A DNA stretch of 64,000 bases from Modicisalibacter sp033446685 (GCF_033446685.1 NZ_JAWQLY010000002.1:62001-126000), one strand, 5' to 3'. Counted from the first letter of the stretch, positions 17,298-27,446 are shown. Program-made: numbers and translations. Notes: generated by a model not told the origin, from the sequence alone.

Positions 17298-18680
17298 ATG
17301 ACCCGTAATCGCGATGACGCTCCGCGCTGCCCGTTTGCCGGCGCCAGCGAGCCTGCCCATCAAGCCACTGACGACTCCGCCGCGGATGGCCCCGCGCGCC
17401 GATTCGACCGGCGACGCTTCCTCCAGGGCCTCGGCGCGGCCGGCTTCGGCGCGGCCGGCCTGGCCAGCGGCGGGTTCGCCAATCGGGCGTTCGCCGACGA
17501 TCCGGCCGGCGACCACCACGACGTCACCGGCTCGCCGGTCAGCCTGTCGACCCATCAAGCCCACCCGTATCTCGGCCCTCACCAGCAGGGCATCACCACC
17601 CCCCGCCCGGCCACCGGCATGGTCGTGGCCTTCGATGTGCTGGCGCGCGACCGCGACGGACTCGAGCGGCTGTTCCGGACCCTCACCGAGCGCATCGCCT
17701 TCCTCACCCAGGGCGGCAGCTATCCCCAGCGCGACCCGGCCTTCCCACCGGCCGATTCGGGCATCCTCGGGCCGACCATCGCCCCCGATGCGCTGACCGT
17801 CACGCTGTCGCTGGGCGCCTCGCTGTTCGACTCGCGCTTCGGCCTGGCCGACGCCCGGCCCATCCACCTGCAGCGCATGGCCGAGTTTCCCAACGACGCG
17901 CTGGACGCCGCGCGCTGCCATGGCGACCTGTCGCTGCAGATCTGCGCCAACAGCCACGACACCACCGTTCACGCGCTGCGCGACGTGATCAAGCACACCC
18001 CGGGACTCTTGATGGTGCGCTGGAAGCAGGAAGGCACGGTGCCGGTGCTGCCGCCCAAGCCGGGCCAGCCCGAAGAGAGCGCCCGCAACTATCTGGGCTT
18101 TCGCGACGGTTCGGCCAACCCCGATGCCCGTGACGAGCCGCTCATGGACGATGTGGTGTGGGTCGGTGGCGACGGCACCGAGCCGGCCTGGGCCCACGGC
18201 GGCAGCTACCAGGCGGTGCGCATCATCCGCAACTTCGTCGAGCGCTGGGACCGCACGCCGCTGGGCGAGCAGGAAGCGGTCTTCGGTCGCCGCAAGGCCA
18301 GCGGCGCACCGCTGGGCAGCGACGGCGTCGAACACGACGTGCCGGACTACAGCCATGATCCGGACGGCAAGATCACTCCGCTGGATGCCCATATCCGGCT
18401 CGCCAACCCGCGCAAGCCGGGGTTCGAGAAACACCTGATGCTGCGTCGGCCGTTCAACTATTCGAACGGCGTCGAGGCCAACGGACAGCTCGACATGGGG
18501 CTGTTGTTCATCGCCTACCAGGCCGACCTGGAGGCCAGCTTCATCACCGTGCAGAAGCGCCTGAACGGCGAGCCGCTGGAGGAATACATCAAGCCGGTCG
18601 GCGGCGGTTACTTCTTCACCCTGCCCGGCATCACCGACCCCGAGGATTACCTGGGCCGCTCGCTGCTGGCGGCCACCTAG
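17298..18680 (+). CDS. efeB: Deferrochelatase/peroxidase EfeB
   Basis: A 460-residue Dyp-type heme peroxidase exported through the Tat pathway: the N-terminus has RRRFLQG (about 36-42) followed by a hydrophobic stretch ending near ANRAFA. The catalytic GxxDG motif is GFRDG in NYLGFRDGSANP, and the proximal heme histidine is in LDAHIRLANPR. EfeB is thought to oxidise ferrous iron for EfeU and can release iron from heme. The gene is 34 bases after efeO and in the same direction. The length agrees with E. coli EfeB (about 420) plus a longer N-terminal arm. Confidence 0.94.
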   Translation: MTRNRDDAPRCPFAGASEPAHQATDDSAADGPARRFDRRRFLQGLGAAGFGAAGLASGGFANRAFADDPAGDHHDVTGSPVSLSTHQAHPYLGPHQQGITTPRPATGMVVAFDVLARDRDGLERLFRTLTERIAFLTQGGSYPQRDPAFPPADSGILGPTIAPDALTVTLSLGASLFDSRFGLADARPIHLQRMAEFPNDALDAARCHGDLSLQICANSHDTTVHALRDVIKHTPGLLMVRWKQEGTVPVLPPKPGQPEESARNYLGFRDGSANPDARDEPLMDDVVWVGGDGTEPAWAHGGSYQAVRIIRNFVERWDRTPLGEQEAVFGRRKASGAPLGSDGVEHDVPDYSHDPDGKITPLDAHIRLANPRKPGFEKHLMLRRPFNYSNGVEANGQLDMGLLFIAYQADLEASFITVQKRLNGEPLEEYIKPVGGGYFFTLPGITDPEDYLGRSLLAAT

Positions 18681-18762
18681 CATCGCCAAATGCGCTGGCG
18701 GTAAACACCCGGCGCGCTTACGACCGGACTGGCACTACCCACATCCATTGGAGACACATCGC

Positions 18763-19602
18763 ATGCCAAAACGCTCGCTTCTCCTCGCCGCCAGCGCCTT
18801 CGGGCTATTGGCCCTGCAGGGTCCCGCGCAGGCCGCCGTCGAGCCCGAGGAACTGATCGCCCCGGTCGCCGAGTACAAGCTCTACGTACTCGACAACCTC
18901 GGCGAGTTCACCCGCCACACCCGGGAGTTCACCGAGGCCATCAAGGCCGGCGAGCTGGACAAGGCCCAGGACCTGTATGCCCCGACGCGGGTCTACTACG
19001 AGCGCATCGAGCCGATCGCCGAGCTATTCGCCGATCTCGACGCCAGCATCGACGCCCGCGAGGACGACTACGAAAAAGGCGTCGAGGACCCCGACTTCAC
19101 CGGCTTCCATCGTCTCGAGTACGGACTGTTCCACGAGAAGACCACCGAGAGCCTCACGCCCTTCGCCGAGCGGCTGATGGCCGACGTCGAGGACCTCGAC
19201 GAGCGCGTGCGCGGGCTGACCTTCCCGCCCGAGAAAGTCGTCGGTGGCGCCGCGGCGCTGATGGAAGAGGTCGCCGCGACCAAGGTCAGCGGCGAAGAGG
19301 ACCGCTACAGCCACACCGACCTGTGGGACTTCCAGGGCAACGTCGATGGCTCGCAGGAGATCTTCCAGTTGTTCAAGCCGCTGGCCGCCGAGGAAGACCC
19401 CGAGTTCGTCGCCCGGGTGGAGGAGAACTTCGCCGCGGTCGAGGCGACGCTCGCCCACTACCGCCTGGAAGCCGACAATCCCGAAGCCGGCTTCGTCAGC
19501 TACGAGAAAGTCAGCGACGAGGATCGTCGCGCCTTCGTCGGCCCGGTCACCGTACTCGCCGAGGACCTGGCGACGCTGCGCGGGCTGCTCGGCCTGCAGT
19601 AA
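18763..19602 (+). CDS. efeM: EfeM-type imelysin (M75) periplasmic protein
   Basis: A 279-residue secreted protein (signal peptide MPKRSLLLAAS...PAQA, about 24 residues) made only of an M75/imelysin domain, like EfeM of Pseudomonas syringae; it lacks the cupredoxin domain. The motif GFHRLEYGLF holds the HxxE pair (His116, Glu119), and YSHTDLWDFQGNVDGS is the second conserved block, probably part of the ferric-iron site. The ATG at 18763 has a GGAG box nine bases upstream. It lies 82 bases after efeB and before a terminator, as the last gene of the efe operon. Confidence 0.9.
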   Translation: MPKRSLLLAASAFGLLALQGPAQAAVEPEELIAPVAEYKLYVLDNLGEFTRHTREFTEAIKAGELDKAQDLYAPTRVYYERIEPIAELFADLDASIDAREDDYEKGVEDPDFTGFHRLEYGLFHEKTTESLTPFAERLMADVEDLDERVRGLTFPPEKVVGGAAALMEEVAATKVSGEEDRYSHTDLWDFQGNVDGSQEIFQLFKPLAAEEDPEFVARVEENFAAVEATLAHYRLEADNPEAGFVSYEKVSDEDRRAFVGPVTVLAEDLATLRGLLGLQ

Positions 19603-19620
19603 CGTCTGGCGCAAGCGCCA

Positions 19621-19657
19621 ACGCCCCGCCCGGCCTTGCCGGCGCGGGGCGTTTCCA
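19621..19657 (+). terminator. Terminator of the efe operon
   Basis: A 9-bp outer stem (19621-19629 with 19644-19652) containing CCCCG/CGGGG, with further GC pairing inside and a short T run after it. It lies 18 bases after the efeM stop. Confidence 0.7.
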
Positions 19658-19718
19658 TTTCAGTGTCTTAAGCCAACCCAGCCCCGCCTCGGTGGTGGTC
19701 ACCGGCCAGCGGCTGAGG

Positions 19719-19750
19719 ACAGGTAAACAGGTAAACAGGTAAACAGGTAA
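19719..19750. repeat. Tandem octamer ACAGGTAA x4
   Basis: Four perfect head-to-tail copies of ACAGGTAA lie just after the 3' end of allA, between convergent efeM and allA. It is outside any gene. Such runs are prone to slipped-strand length change, but with no promoter here an effect on expression is not obvious. Confidence 0.9.
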
Positions 19751-19755
19751 CTAGC

Positions 19756-20244
19756 TCAGGGCAGGCTGATGCGCACCGCCAGCGGGTACTCGTCGCAGTT
19801 GTCGCCCGGCCCGCCGCGGTCGACCACCAGAAACTCGCCCTCGCGCTCGAGCACCGACTGAATGGCGTGCCAGGTGCCGGCACGGTAGTTGACGCCCTGA
19901 CGGCCGTCGGTGACGAAGGCGCGCACATTGGCCGGCTCGATGGCCTCGCCGGGGGGCGCCACCACGACCAGGAAGCGCTCCTCGTGCAGCGGCATGAACG
20001 CCTGGCTGCCGAGCGGATGGCGCTCTAGGAAATCCAGCGTCAGCGGCACCTCGACCGGCTGGCTGACGAAGATGCTGATCAGTGCCTGGCCGCCTTTACC
20101 GAGGGTCTCGACGCGCGCCAGGTCGTGATAGCGCCGGGTCCGCCCGCCGTTGATATGAAAATAGTCGGCGACGCGGCTGTCGATGACCTCGCCGAACGGC
20201 GCGAAGGCCTCTTCGCTGAGGGGCTGGGCGGTGAGTTCGAGCAT
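19756..20244 (-). CDS. allA: Ureidoglycolate lyase
   Basis: A 162-residue cupin-fold enzyme that splits ureidoglycolate into glyoxylate and urea, the last step of allantoin breakdown. Family segments visible are the N-terminal LSEEAFAPFGEVID, FVSQPVEVPLTLDFLERHPLGSQAF-like strands, FLVVVAPPGE, and the C-terminal NYRAGTWHAI with the histidine of the active-site cupin. The length matches E. coli AllA (160). It is the last gene of a three-gene minus-strand operon, 10 bases after the ureidoglycine aminohydrolase gene. Confidence 0.93.
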   Translation of the reverse strand: MLELTAQPLSEEAFAPFGEVIDSRVADYFHINGGRTRRYHDLARVETLGKGGQALISIFVSQPVEVPLTLDFLERHPLGSQAFMPLHEERFLVVVAPPGEAIEPANVRAFVTDGRQGVNYRAGTWHAIQSVLEREGEFLVVDRGGPGDNCDEYPLAVRISLP

Positions 20245-20254
20245 CGCGTTGTCC

Positions 20255-21082
<828 letters not shown>

Positions 21083-21113
21083 GGGGTTACCTTGATCGTT
21101 GCAGTGGCGGCGC

Positions 21114-22049
21114 TCAGCCGCGCGGCGCCGGGTGATGCTCGGCCCAGTGGCGGGCGATGTCGACGCGCCGGGTCACCCACACCCGGTCGTGGGCCTCGAT
21201 GTGGTCGAGAAAGCGCTGCAGGCCACGGAAACGCCCGGGGCGGCCGATCAGCCGGCAGTGCAGACCCACCGAGAGCATCTTGGGGGTCTCCTCACCCTCG
21301 GCGTAGAGCACGTCGAAGGCATCGCGCAAATAGCTGAAGAAGTGCTCGCCGGTATTGAAGCCCTGCGGCGAGGCGAAACGCATGTCGTTGCTGTCGAGGG
21401 TATAGGGTATCACCAGATGATCGTGGGCCTGGCCCTGGCTATCCTCGGCGCGCATCCACAACGGCAGGTCGTCGCCGTAGTAGTCGCTGTCGTAGAGGAA
21501 CGAGCCCTCGTCGAGCACCAGCCGCCGGGTGTTGGGGGTGTCGCGGCCGGTATACCAGCCCAGCGGTTTCTCGCCGTAGAGCGATTCGAAGATCGCGATC
21601 GCCCGGCGCATGTGGTCGCGCTCGATCGCCTCCGGCACGCCCTGATAATGCAGCCAGCGCCAGCCGTGACAGGCGACTTCGTGACCCAGCTCCTTGAACG
21701 CCTGGGCGGCCTCGGGGTTGCGCTCCAGAGCCATCGCCACGCCGAACACGGTGAGCGGCAGGCCGCGCCGCTCGAACTCCCGCAGCACCCGCCACACCCC
21801 GGCCCGCGAGCCGTACTCGTAGATCGATTCCATGCTCATGTGGCGCTCGGGATAGGCCTCGGCGCCGACGATCTCGGAGAGGAACTTCTCGGAGTGGCTG
21901 TCGCCGTGCAGCACGCTGTTCTCGCCGCCCTCCTCGTAGTTGAGGACGAACTGCACGGCGATGCGCGCCTGGCCCGGCCAGTCGGCCTGCGGAGGGTTAC
22001 CGGCGTAACCGATCAGATCGCGGGGGTAGGCGGCATCCGATAGGGACAT
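21114..22049 (-). CDS. puuE: Allantoinase PuuE (polysaccharide-deacetylase fold)
   Basis: A 311-residue enzyme that opens allantoin to allantoate. It belongs to the metal-independent PuuE type, built on a polysaccharide deacetylase (NodB) fold rather than the amidohydrolase fold of AllB. The N-terminus MSLSDAAYPRDLIGYAGNPP and the NYEEGGENSVLHGD and LGHEVACHGWRW segments are typical. It opens the minus-strand operon puuE-allE-allA and diverges from an allantoin racemase. The product allantoate still needs an allantoate amidohydrolase, which is not in the window. Confidence 0.94.
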   Translation of the reverse strand: MSLSDAAYPRDLIGYAGNPPQADWPGQARIAVQFVLNYEEGGENSVLHGDSHSEKFLSEIVGAEAYPERHMSMESIYEYGSRAGVWRVLREFERRGLPLTVFGVAMALERNPEAAQAFKELGHEVACHGWRWLHYQGVPEAIERDHMRRAIAIFESLYGEKPLGWYTGRDTPNTRRLVLDEGSFLYDSDYYGDDLPLWMRAEDSQGQAHDHLVIPYTLDSNDMRFASPQGFNTGEHFFSYLRDAFDVLYAEGEETPKMLSVGLHCRLIGRPGRFRGLQRFLDHIEAHDRVWVTRRVDIARHWAEHHPAPRG

Positions 22050-22093
22050 GGCGGCTTTCCTTGTCGTTGTATGAAGCGTGACGCCCGGAGGCT

Positions 22094-22105
22094 AATGTAT
22101 ACAAG
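22094..22105. promoter_or_regulatory. Palindromic operator candidate 1 (TGTATACA)
   Basis: AATGTATACAAG contains the perfect 8-bp palindrome TGTATACA, 45-56 bases upstream of the puuE start. It matches the second site at 9 of 12 positions. The TGTnTACA core is like operators of GntR-family regulators. Confidence 0.45.
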
Positions 22106-22285
22106 ACTAACCTAGCGCCTAACAGGACTCTACGGCAAGGCGGCCACTCGCGGCACATGCCGGTTTTATTCGCCTCTTTATATACGCCCAGCAGCCATCA
22201 CCGGGCCCTCCCGCGCGGCGCGTTGATACGCCAATACTTGGCAAACGCTTTTGCTGCTTGCGCTCAAAGCATTCGGCGCCTAGGT

Positions 22286-22297
22286 TTTGTGTACAAA
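22286..22297. promoter_or_regulatory. Palindromic operator candidate 2 (TTTGTGTACAAA)
   Basis: TTTGTGTACAAA is an inverted repeat (TTTGT..ACAAA) 55-66 bases upstream of the racemase start, sharing the TGTnTACA core with site 1. The pair at similar distances from the two divergent genes suggests one regulator controls both. Confidence 0.45.
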
Positions 22298-22351
22298 GAG
22301 TTTTTAAATCGTAAACAACGGCCGAAGCCGGCCTTCAGCCGCGAGGCAACC

Positions 22352-23092
22352 GTGCACATTCGCGTCATCAACCCCAACACCACCGCCAGCATGACCGCCA
22401 AGATCGGCGAAGCGGCCCTGGCCATCGCCGCGCCGGATACCCGCATCAGCGCGGTCAACCCACCGGACGGCCCGGTGTCCATCGAGAGCCATTTCGACGA
22501 GGCGATCAGTGCGGTCGGCGTCGCCGAGGAGGTCCGCCGCGGCGAGAGCGAGGCGGTCGATGCCTACATCGTCGCCTGCTTCGGCGATCCCGGGCTGATG
22601 GCCGCGCGCGAGCTGACCCGGGCGCCGGTGATCGGCATCGCCGAGGCTGCCTTCCACATGGCCACGTTGGTCAGTACGCGCTTCTCGGTGGTCACCACCC
22701 TGGGACGCACCGCAATCATCGCCGAACATCTGCTCGCCAGCTACGGCTTCGCCGGACACTGCCGGCGGGTGCGTGCCGCCGAGATCCCGGTGCTCGAGCT
22801 GGAAGACAACAGCGAGGCGGCCTTCGAGCGCATCGTCGTCGAGTGCCGGCGTGCCCGCGATGAGGACGGCATCGGCTCGATCGTGCTCGGCTGTGGCGGC
22901 ATGGCCGATCTCACCGCGCGGATCAGCGACGCCGTGGGCCTGCCGGTGATCGAGGGTGTGACCGCCTCGGTCAAGCTCGCCGAGGCGTTGGTCGGGCTGG
23001 GTCTTCACACCAGCAAGCACGGCGATCTGGCGTTTCCGCGGCCCAAGCTGTTCAGTGGCCGGTTCGCCGACTGGAGCGACTCGCGCCACTGA
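22352..23092 (+). CDS. hpxA: Allantoin/hydantoin racemase (Asp/Glu racemase family)
   Basis: A 246-residue member of the aspartate/glutamate racemase superfamily, hydantoin racemase branch. It interconverts (R)- and (S)-allantoin so that a stereospecific allantoinase can use both. The N-terminus IRVINPNTTASMT is diagnostic. The two catalytic cysteines are probably in VACFGDPG (about residue 80) and LGCGGMADL (about residue 182). The GTG start at 22352 has a GAGG box five bases upstream; the open frame extends further but that part is not protein-like. The symbol follows Klebsiella HpxA; identity as an allantoin rather than other hydantoin racemase rests on the neighbouring allantoin genes. 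Confidence 0.85.
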   Translation: MHIRVINPNTTASMTAKIGEAALAIAAPDTRISAVNPPDGPVSIESHFDEAISAVGVAEEVRRGESEAVDAYIVACFGDPGLMAARELTRAPVIGIAEAAFHMATLVSTRFSVVTTLGRTAIIAEHLLASYGFAGHCRRVRAAEIPVLELEDNSEAAFERIVVECRRARDEDGIGSIVLGCGGMADLTARISDAVGLPVIEGVTASVKLAEALVGLGLHTSKHGDLAFPRPKLFSGRFADWSDSRH

Positions 23093-23244
23093 CGCGCCTT
23101 GCCACCCACACGACACAAGGCGATCCCGACGACCCAACGACTCGCGACACCTCTAAACATAACGACAACGACACAGTACGCCTCAGACCCAAAACCGCCG
23201 CTTGCGGCAACGACAACAAACCGGCAACCACCGCGAGGCAACGT

Positions 23245-24606
23245 ATGACCACTTCAACCTCCCAGCCCGGGGCGGCGCCCGACGCCATCGTCACGGCGAC
23301 CAAGGCCCCCGGCGAGGAATCGCTGGCACCGCAGAAGACCCGCATCATGGGGCGCTTTTCCTACCTGCTGGCCTGGTTCGGCGGCTGCGTATCGATCGGC
23401 ACCTTCGCCATGGGCTCGAGCATCGTCGGCACGCTCAACCTGCTGCAGGCCTCGCTGGCCATCGCCATCGGCTGCTTCGTGATCGGCGTGGCGCTGGCGA
23501 TCAACGGCGCCGCCGGCTACAAGTACGGCATCCCGTTCATGGTCCAGGCGCGCAGCGCCTTCGGCTTCACCGGCACGCGCTTTCCCGGGCTGGTACGCGC
23601 GGTGCCGGCGATCGTCTGGTACGGCTTCCAGAGCTGGATCGGCGCCGGCGCGCTCAACGCGGTGTCGGCGACGCTGTTCGGCTTCGACAACCTGGTGTTC
23701 TACTTCATCGCCTTTCAGTTCCTGCAGATCGGCCTGTCTGTGTTCGGCTTCCAGGGCATCAAGTGGCTGGAGAACATCGGCAGCGGCTTCATCCTGGTCT
23801 CGCTGGTGTACATGTTCGTCAGCGTGATCAACAAGTACGGCGACGTGCTCGGCGAGCAGCTGATAAACATCGAGGGCACCTGGGGGCTGCCGTTCTGGGG
23901 CGCGACGATGCTGTTCCTGGGCATCTACAGCACCATGATCCTCAACGCCAGCGACTACTCCCGCGAGCTCAAGCACGGCACCGGACCGGGGCTTTTGGCC
24001 ACCATCTACGCCATGTCGATTCTGCCCTGCACGCTGTTCATGGGACTGATCGGGTTGATGGTCTCGGGCGCCACCGGAGTCGCCGATCCCATTCAGGTAT
24101 TCGCCAACGCGGTGGACAACACCCCGCTGCTGGTCACCACGCTGCTGTTCATCGCCTTCGCCCAGGTCACGACCAACGTGCTCAACAACGTGGTGCCGCC
24201 GACCTACGTGCTGATGGATGTGTTCAAGCTCAAGTTCCGCAGCGCCACGGTAATCGTCGGCCTGCTGGCCTTCGCCACCTTCCCCTGGGAGCTGGTCAAG
24301 GACGACTCGGCCGCCGGCCTGCAGCTGTTCGTGCAGACCTACTCGGCTTTCCTGGGGCCGATCTTCGCGATCATGGCGGTGGACTACTACCTGATTCGCC
24401 GGCGCACGCTGGACATCGACAAGCTCTACGACGTCCAGGGGCCCTATCGCGGCGTCAACTACGCGGCGATCGTCGCGGCACTAATCGGCGCGGTAGTGGC
24501 ACTCAACGTCTCGGCGGTGTCGTGGTATGCCAGCCTGCTGCCGGCGGGCATCCTCTACTACCTGCTGATGCAGTACTGGCCGGCCTGCCAGCGCTTTCGC
24601 GAATAG
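23245..24606 (+). CDS. NCS1 family nucleobase/allantoin permease
   Basis: A 453-residue membrane protein with about 12 hydrophobic segments, of the nucleobase:cation symporter-1 (purine-cytosine permease) family. Diagnostic pieces are FSYLLAWFGGCVSIGTFAMG in TM1, FMVQARSAFGFTG after TM2, VWYGFQSWIGAGALN in TM3 and ILNASDYSRELKHG, which forms part of the substrate site in family structures. The neighbours make allantoin the most likely substrate, though uracil, cytosine or hydantoins cannot be excluded. It lies 152 bases after the racemase in the same direction. Confidence 0.88.
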   Translation: MTTSTSQPGAAPDAIVTATKAPGEESLAPQKTRIMGRFSYLLAWFGGCVSIGTFAMGSSIVGTLNLLQASLAIAIGCFVIGVALAINGAAGYKYGIPFMVQARSAFGFTGTRFPGLVRAVPAIVWYGFQSWIGAGALNAVSATLFGFDNLVFYFIAFQFLQIGLSVFGFQGIKWLENIGSGFILVSLVYMFVSVINKYGDVLGEQLINIEGTWGLPFWGATMLFLGIYSTMILNASDYSRELKHGTGPGLLATIYAMSILPCTLFMGLIGLMVSGATGVADPIQVFANAVDNTPLLVTTLLFIAFAQVTTNVLNNVVPPTYVLMDVFKLKFRSATVIVGLLAFATFPWELVKDDSAAGLQLFVQTYSAFLGPIFAIMAVDYYLIRRRTLDIDKLYDVQGPYRGVNYAAIVAALIGAVVALNVSAVSWYASLLPAGILYYLLMQYWPACQRFRE

Positions 24607-24638
24607 ACCCAAGCGCTACCCTGTAGGTAGGAAGCATG

Positions 24639-24660
24639 GCGTCGGCCGAGTGGCCGGCGC
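24639..24660 (+). terminator. Hairpin after the NCS1 permease (weak terminator)
   Basis: A 9-bp GC-rich stem (24639-24647 with 24652-24660, one mismatch) 32 bases after the permease stop. No T run follows, so it is only a possible terminator between the convergent permease and mprF genes. Nothing else is recognisable in this 191-base gap. Confidence 0.3.
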
Positions 24661-24797
24661 CTGACTCGTGGCCATCGAGCGCTGCATTGATCTGCCTGCT
24701 CTCGCAAATTTCACCCAAGGTCTTTCCGTCGTGCAGTAAGTCTTCGCCATGCACAATGTTACGGGCGCTTCTTGCGCCTTGTCGTGCTTGCCTCCCA

Positions 24798-27446
24798 CTA
24801 GCCGCGGCGCAGCAGGCGCAAGTATCCCCCTGCGACCAGGGCGGCGCTGTCCAACAGAACCCGGCGCAAAGACGAGGTATACGGATAGACCAGGTAGGCG
24901 CTTCGCCAGTGGGGCCGGAACTTCTCCTTGTAGGCGCGTAGCCCCTTGTAGTTATAGAGGACGTTGCCATGCTCGTAGGCGATACGCATCCCGCGCTCCG
25001 CGAAGCGCGCGTAGGGATGTTCACCAACCCCTGACAGCGGTGCCATGCCCAGATTGAAGGTCTCGTGACCGGTCGCCTGAGCGTGCAACAGCAACTTCAC
25101 GAACAGGAAATCCATGGTGCTCTTGGGTGCATCCGATCGATAGCGCATCAGATCCAGGCTCATCTCGCGAATCGGCCCGTAGGCTGGCATCAGATTGGCA
25201 AAGGCGACGATGCGCTGTGCCTGGCGAACGACCGCGATCGGCGCCCAATTCAGGTAGTCGCGGTTCATCGTCCCCAGTGAGAAGCCCTTCTCATTGCGCC
25301 CGCCCAGCCAGTCGTCGGATACCCTCTTCAGTTCCTCCCAAACCTCATCGGACAATGGCGGCTCGATCAACTCGAAACTCAGCCCTTCGCGCTCGGCATG
25401 GTTGATCGCCAGACGGAAGTCTCGACCTTGCCGACCCTGGACCGAGAATGTGTGGAGATCGACAATCGCCTGCTCGCCCAGCTTGAAGATGGCAAAACCC
25501 AGATCGTGATAGAGATGAAGATGGTCTTCGTCGATCTCGTAGAAGACCGGCGTACAGCCGTTACGATCGGCAAAAGCCCGAAAAACGGCAATGGCTTCAC
25601 GCAAGCGGTTCGGCGCACCGACCGGATCGCCCAAGGCAATCATGCAATCTCCGATGAGGCCGAACTGGACGAAACTTTCCCCCGCGTCGTCATACATGAG
25701 GTGCTTGTCCCCCAGCAGGGCCAGATGCGCAAAGGGCGTGCCGCCATGGCGCGCCATGACCTCCCGGGCCCGGGCCAGGTCTTCCTGCGTCGGCCGCTTC
25801 AGCCGGGGGCCGGTGCGGGTGAACGCGACCCAGGCCACCAGCGCCAGGGCCGTCGTGAACACCACCAGCCCGGCGCGCACGAAGCGCGGGCGATCCAGTG
25901 CATAGCCGAAGCGGCTCAGCATGTCGATTACCGGACCATCGCCGTAGATGATCCCGCCAAAGACGAGATAACCGCCGACGGCCGCCATGAGCACGACGAG
26001 CCAGCCCAACGTCTGGCGGCTGACAAGAGGAAAAGTGGTGCGCCGGAAATCGCTGCGCCGTGTCCACAACAAAAGACTGACAGCACCCAGGTAGAGTGCC
26101 GTTTCCAGGCTGAGCCCCTTGAGCAGGCTCAGGACCATGCCCAGCAAGAGCAGCCACTGGGTCAGCCGATAGGCCTGGATCGTCTGGGCGGCAATGCCTC
26201 GTGACAGACCGATCAGCAGGGTACCGATCATCGCCGTAGCCAGATGGGACGTTTCCCGCGCAAACAACGGGACAAGCTCACGGATGAGCCCGGCGCGATC
26301 GCCGAGTACGGGCAGCAGGTTGGACAGCAGTAGCACGATACCAGCGCTCAGCGTCACCCAAGCAAGCATGCGCACACCTAGGGTGGACAGCCACTCCACG
26401 GGTATCTGCAACACACCGAATAGAGGAATGTGCCGCAACCGTCCTGCCAGCAGGCGCAACGCCCGTGGCTCCTGGAGGACGAACAACTGGGCCCCCCATT
26501 CCACGCCCAACAACCAGGGAACCAGGTAGTAACACACCCGGAACAGCAGCACCGCCGTCAATACCGCCTCGGCGGGTACGCCCTGGGCCGTGAGCAGCAG
26601 GATCAGGGTGCCATCCAGCACACCCAGGCCGCCCGGCAGAAAGCTGAGCACACCCAATGTGGCGGAAAATGCAAAGGCGGCCATCAATATCCAAGGCGGC
26701 AACGTGACACCGACCAGCCAAAGACATAACCAGAAAACGCCTGCCGCGGCCGTCCACTCGAGTGCGGATATGACCAGCAAAACCATTTTCAGGCCGATGC
26801 TGGCACTCCTGGCATCCAGCCCTGGCAGGGGCAGGAACCGCTCGAAACACAGATAGCCCAGTAGGTAGAGCGTGGCCAGGGCAACCAGGGCATACCCCAG
26901 CCAGGAAGGTAGCGTGGTCTGCTCAAGCAGATGATGGATGGAAGGCAGCCCGGCGATAGCCAGCCCAGCCAGGCCCAGCGGTGTGGACAAGGCCGTCAGG
27001 CCTACGTAGCGCGTGATCGTGGCATTGTCTATCTCGGCCCGATTCAGGGCTAGAAAGCGGATCCCCGAACCGGTGAGTCCAGAAACACCAGCGATATTGT
27101 TGAAGGTATTGGCTACCCAGGCATAGCGGAAGATGTAGCGAACCGAAAGGTTCAGTCGAAGGCCCCGCGCCACCGCCAGGTCGTACCCGGTCATGGCAAT
27201 CACCGCCATGAGCCCGGCGAGCACGACCAGAACCAACTTCCACAGCTCGAGGTTTTCGGTCGTCCGACGCAGCTGATAGAAATTCAGGCCCTGAACTTCC
27301 AGGCCAACCAGCACTAGGACGACAAGCAGCAGCATGGGCGGCACGAGACGTCGCAGCCAGAGCAAGAGACGGTTGGCATGGCCTCTCCGTTGTTCCAGCG
27401 AGCCCTCCGGGTCGGTCGAGGTCACGGGGTCCGGCATATCGGTCAC
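24798..27446 (-). CDS. mprF: Bifunctional lysyl-phosphatidylglycerol flippase/synthase MprF
   Basis: An 882-residue membrane protein that transfers an amino acid from aminoacyl-tRNA to phosphatidylglycerol and flips the product to the outer leaflet. This lowers surface negative charge and protects against cationic peptides. The first about 560 residues form some 14 hydrophobic segments (flippase, UPF0104-like; FLPGGLGVLDGTLILLL is typical). The C-terminal about 320 residues are the DUF2156 synthase domain (FVQFGLIGDCMIALGDPVG; SLGTMNRDYL; MDFLFVKLLLHAQATGHETF). The amino acid used (Lys or Ala) is not certain from sequence. It is a single gene, upstream of and co-directional with rep only through a 75-base gap. 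Confidence 0.93.
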   Translation of the reverse strand: MTDMPDPVTSTDPEGSLEQRRGHANRLLLWLRRLVPPMLLLVVLVLVGLEVQGLNFYQLRRTTENLELWKLVLVVLAGLMAVIAMTGYDLAVARGLRLNLSVRYIFRYAWVANTFNNIAGVSGLTGSGIRFLALNRAEIDNATITRYVGLTALSTPLGLAGLAIAGLPSIHHLLEQTTLPSWLGYALVALATLYLLGYLCFERFLPLPGLDARSASIGLKMVLLVISALEWTAAAGVFWLCLWLVGVTLPPWILMAAFAFSATLGVLSFLPGGLGVLDGTLILLLTAQGVPAEAVLTAVLLFRVCYYLVPWLLGVEWGAQLFVLQEPRALRLLAGRLRHIPLFGVLQIPVEWLSTLGVRMLAWVTLSAGIVLLLSNLLPVLGDRAGLIRELVPLFARETSHLATAMIGTLLIGLSRGIAAQTIQAYRLTQWLLLLGMVLSLLKGLSLETALYLGAVSLLLWTRRSDFRRTTFPLVSRQTLGWLVVLMAAVGGYLVFGGIIYGDGPVIDMLSRFGYALDRPRFVRAGLVVFTTALALVAWVAFTRTGPRLKRPTQEDLARAREVMARHGGTPFAHLALLGDKHLMYDDAGESFVQFGLIGDCMIALGDPVGAPNRLREAIAVFRAFADRNGCTPVFYEIDEDHLHLYHDLGFAIFKLGEQAIVDLHTFSVQGRQGRDFRLAINHAEREGLSFELIEPPLSDEVWEELKRVSDDWLGGRNEKGFSLGTMNRDYLNWAPIAVVRQAQRIVAFANLMPAYGPIREMSLDLMRYRSDAPKSTMDFLFVKLLLHAQATGHETFNLGMAPLSGVGEHPYARFAERGMRIAYEHGNVLYNYKGLRAYKEKFRPHWRSAYLVYPYTSSLRRVLLDSAALVAGGYLRLLRRG

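Larger units (their letters stand above)
22050..22351. other. Divergent control region of the allantoin genes
   Basis: 302 bases between puuE (minus) and the racemase (plus), containing two related palindromic sites listed separately. AT-rich patches (for example TTTTTAAATC near 22300-22310) may hold the racemase promoter. No further gene is seen. Confidence 0.5.
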
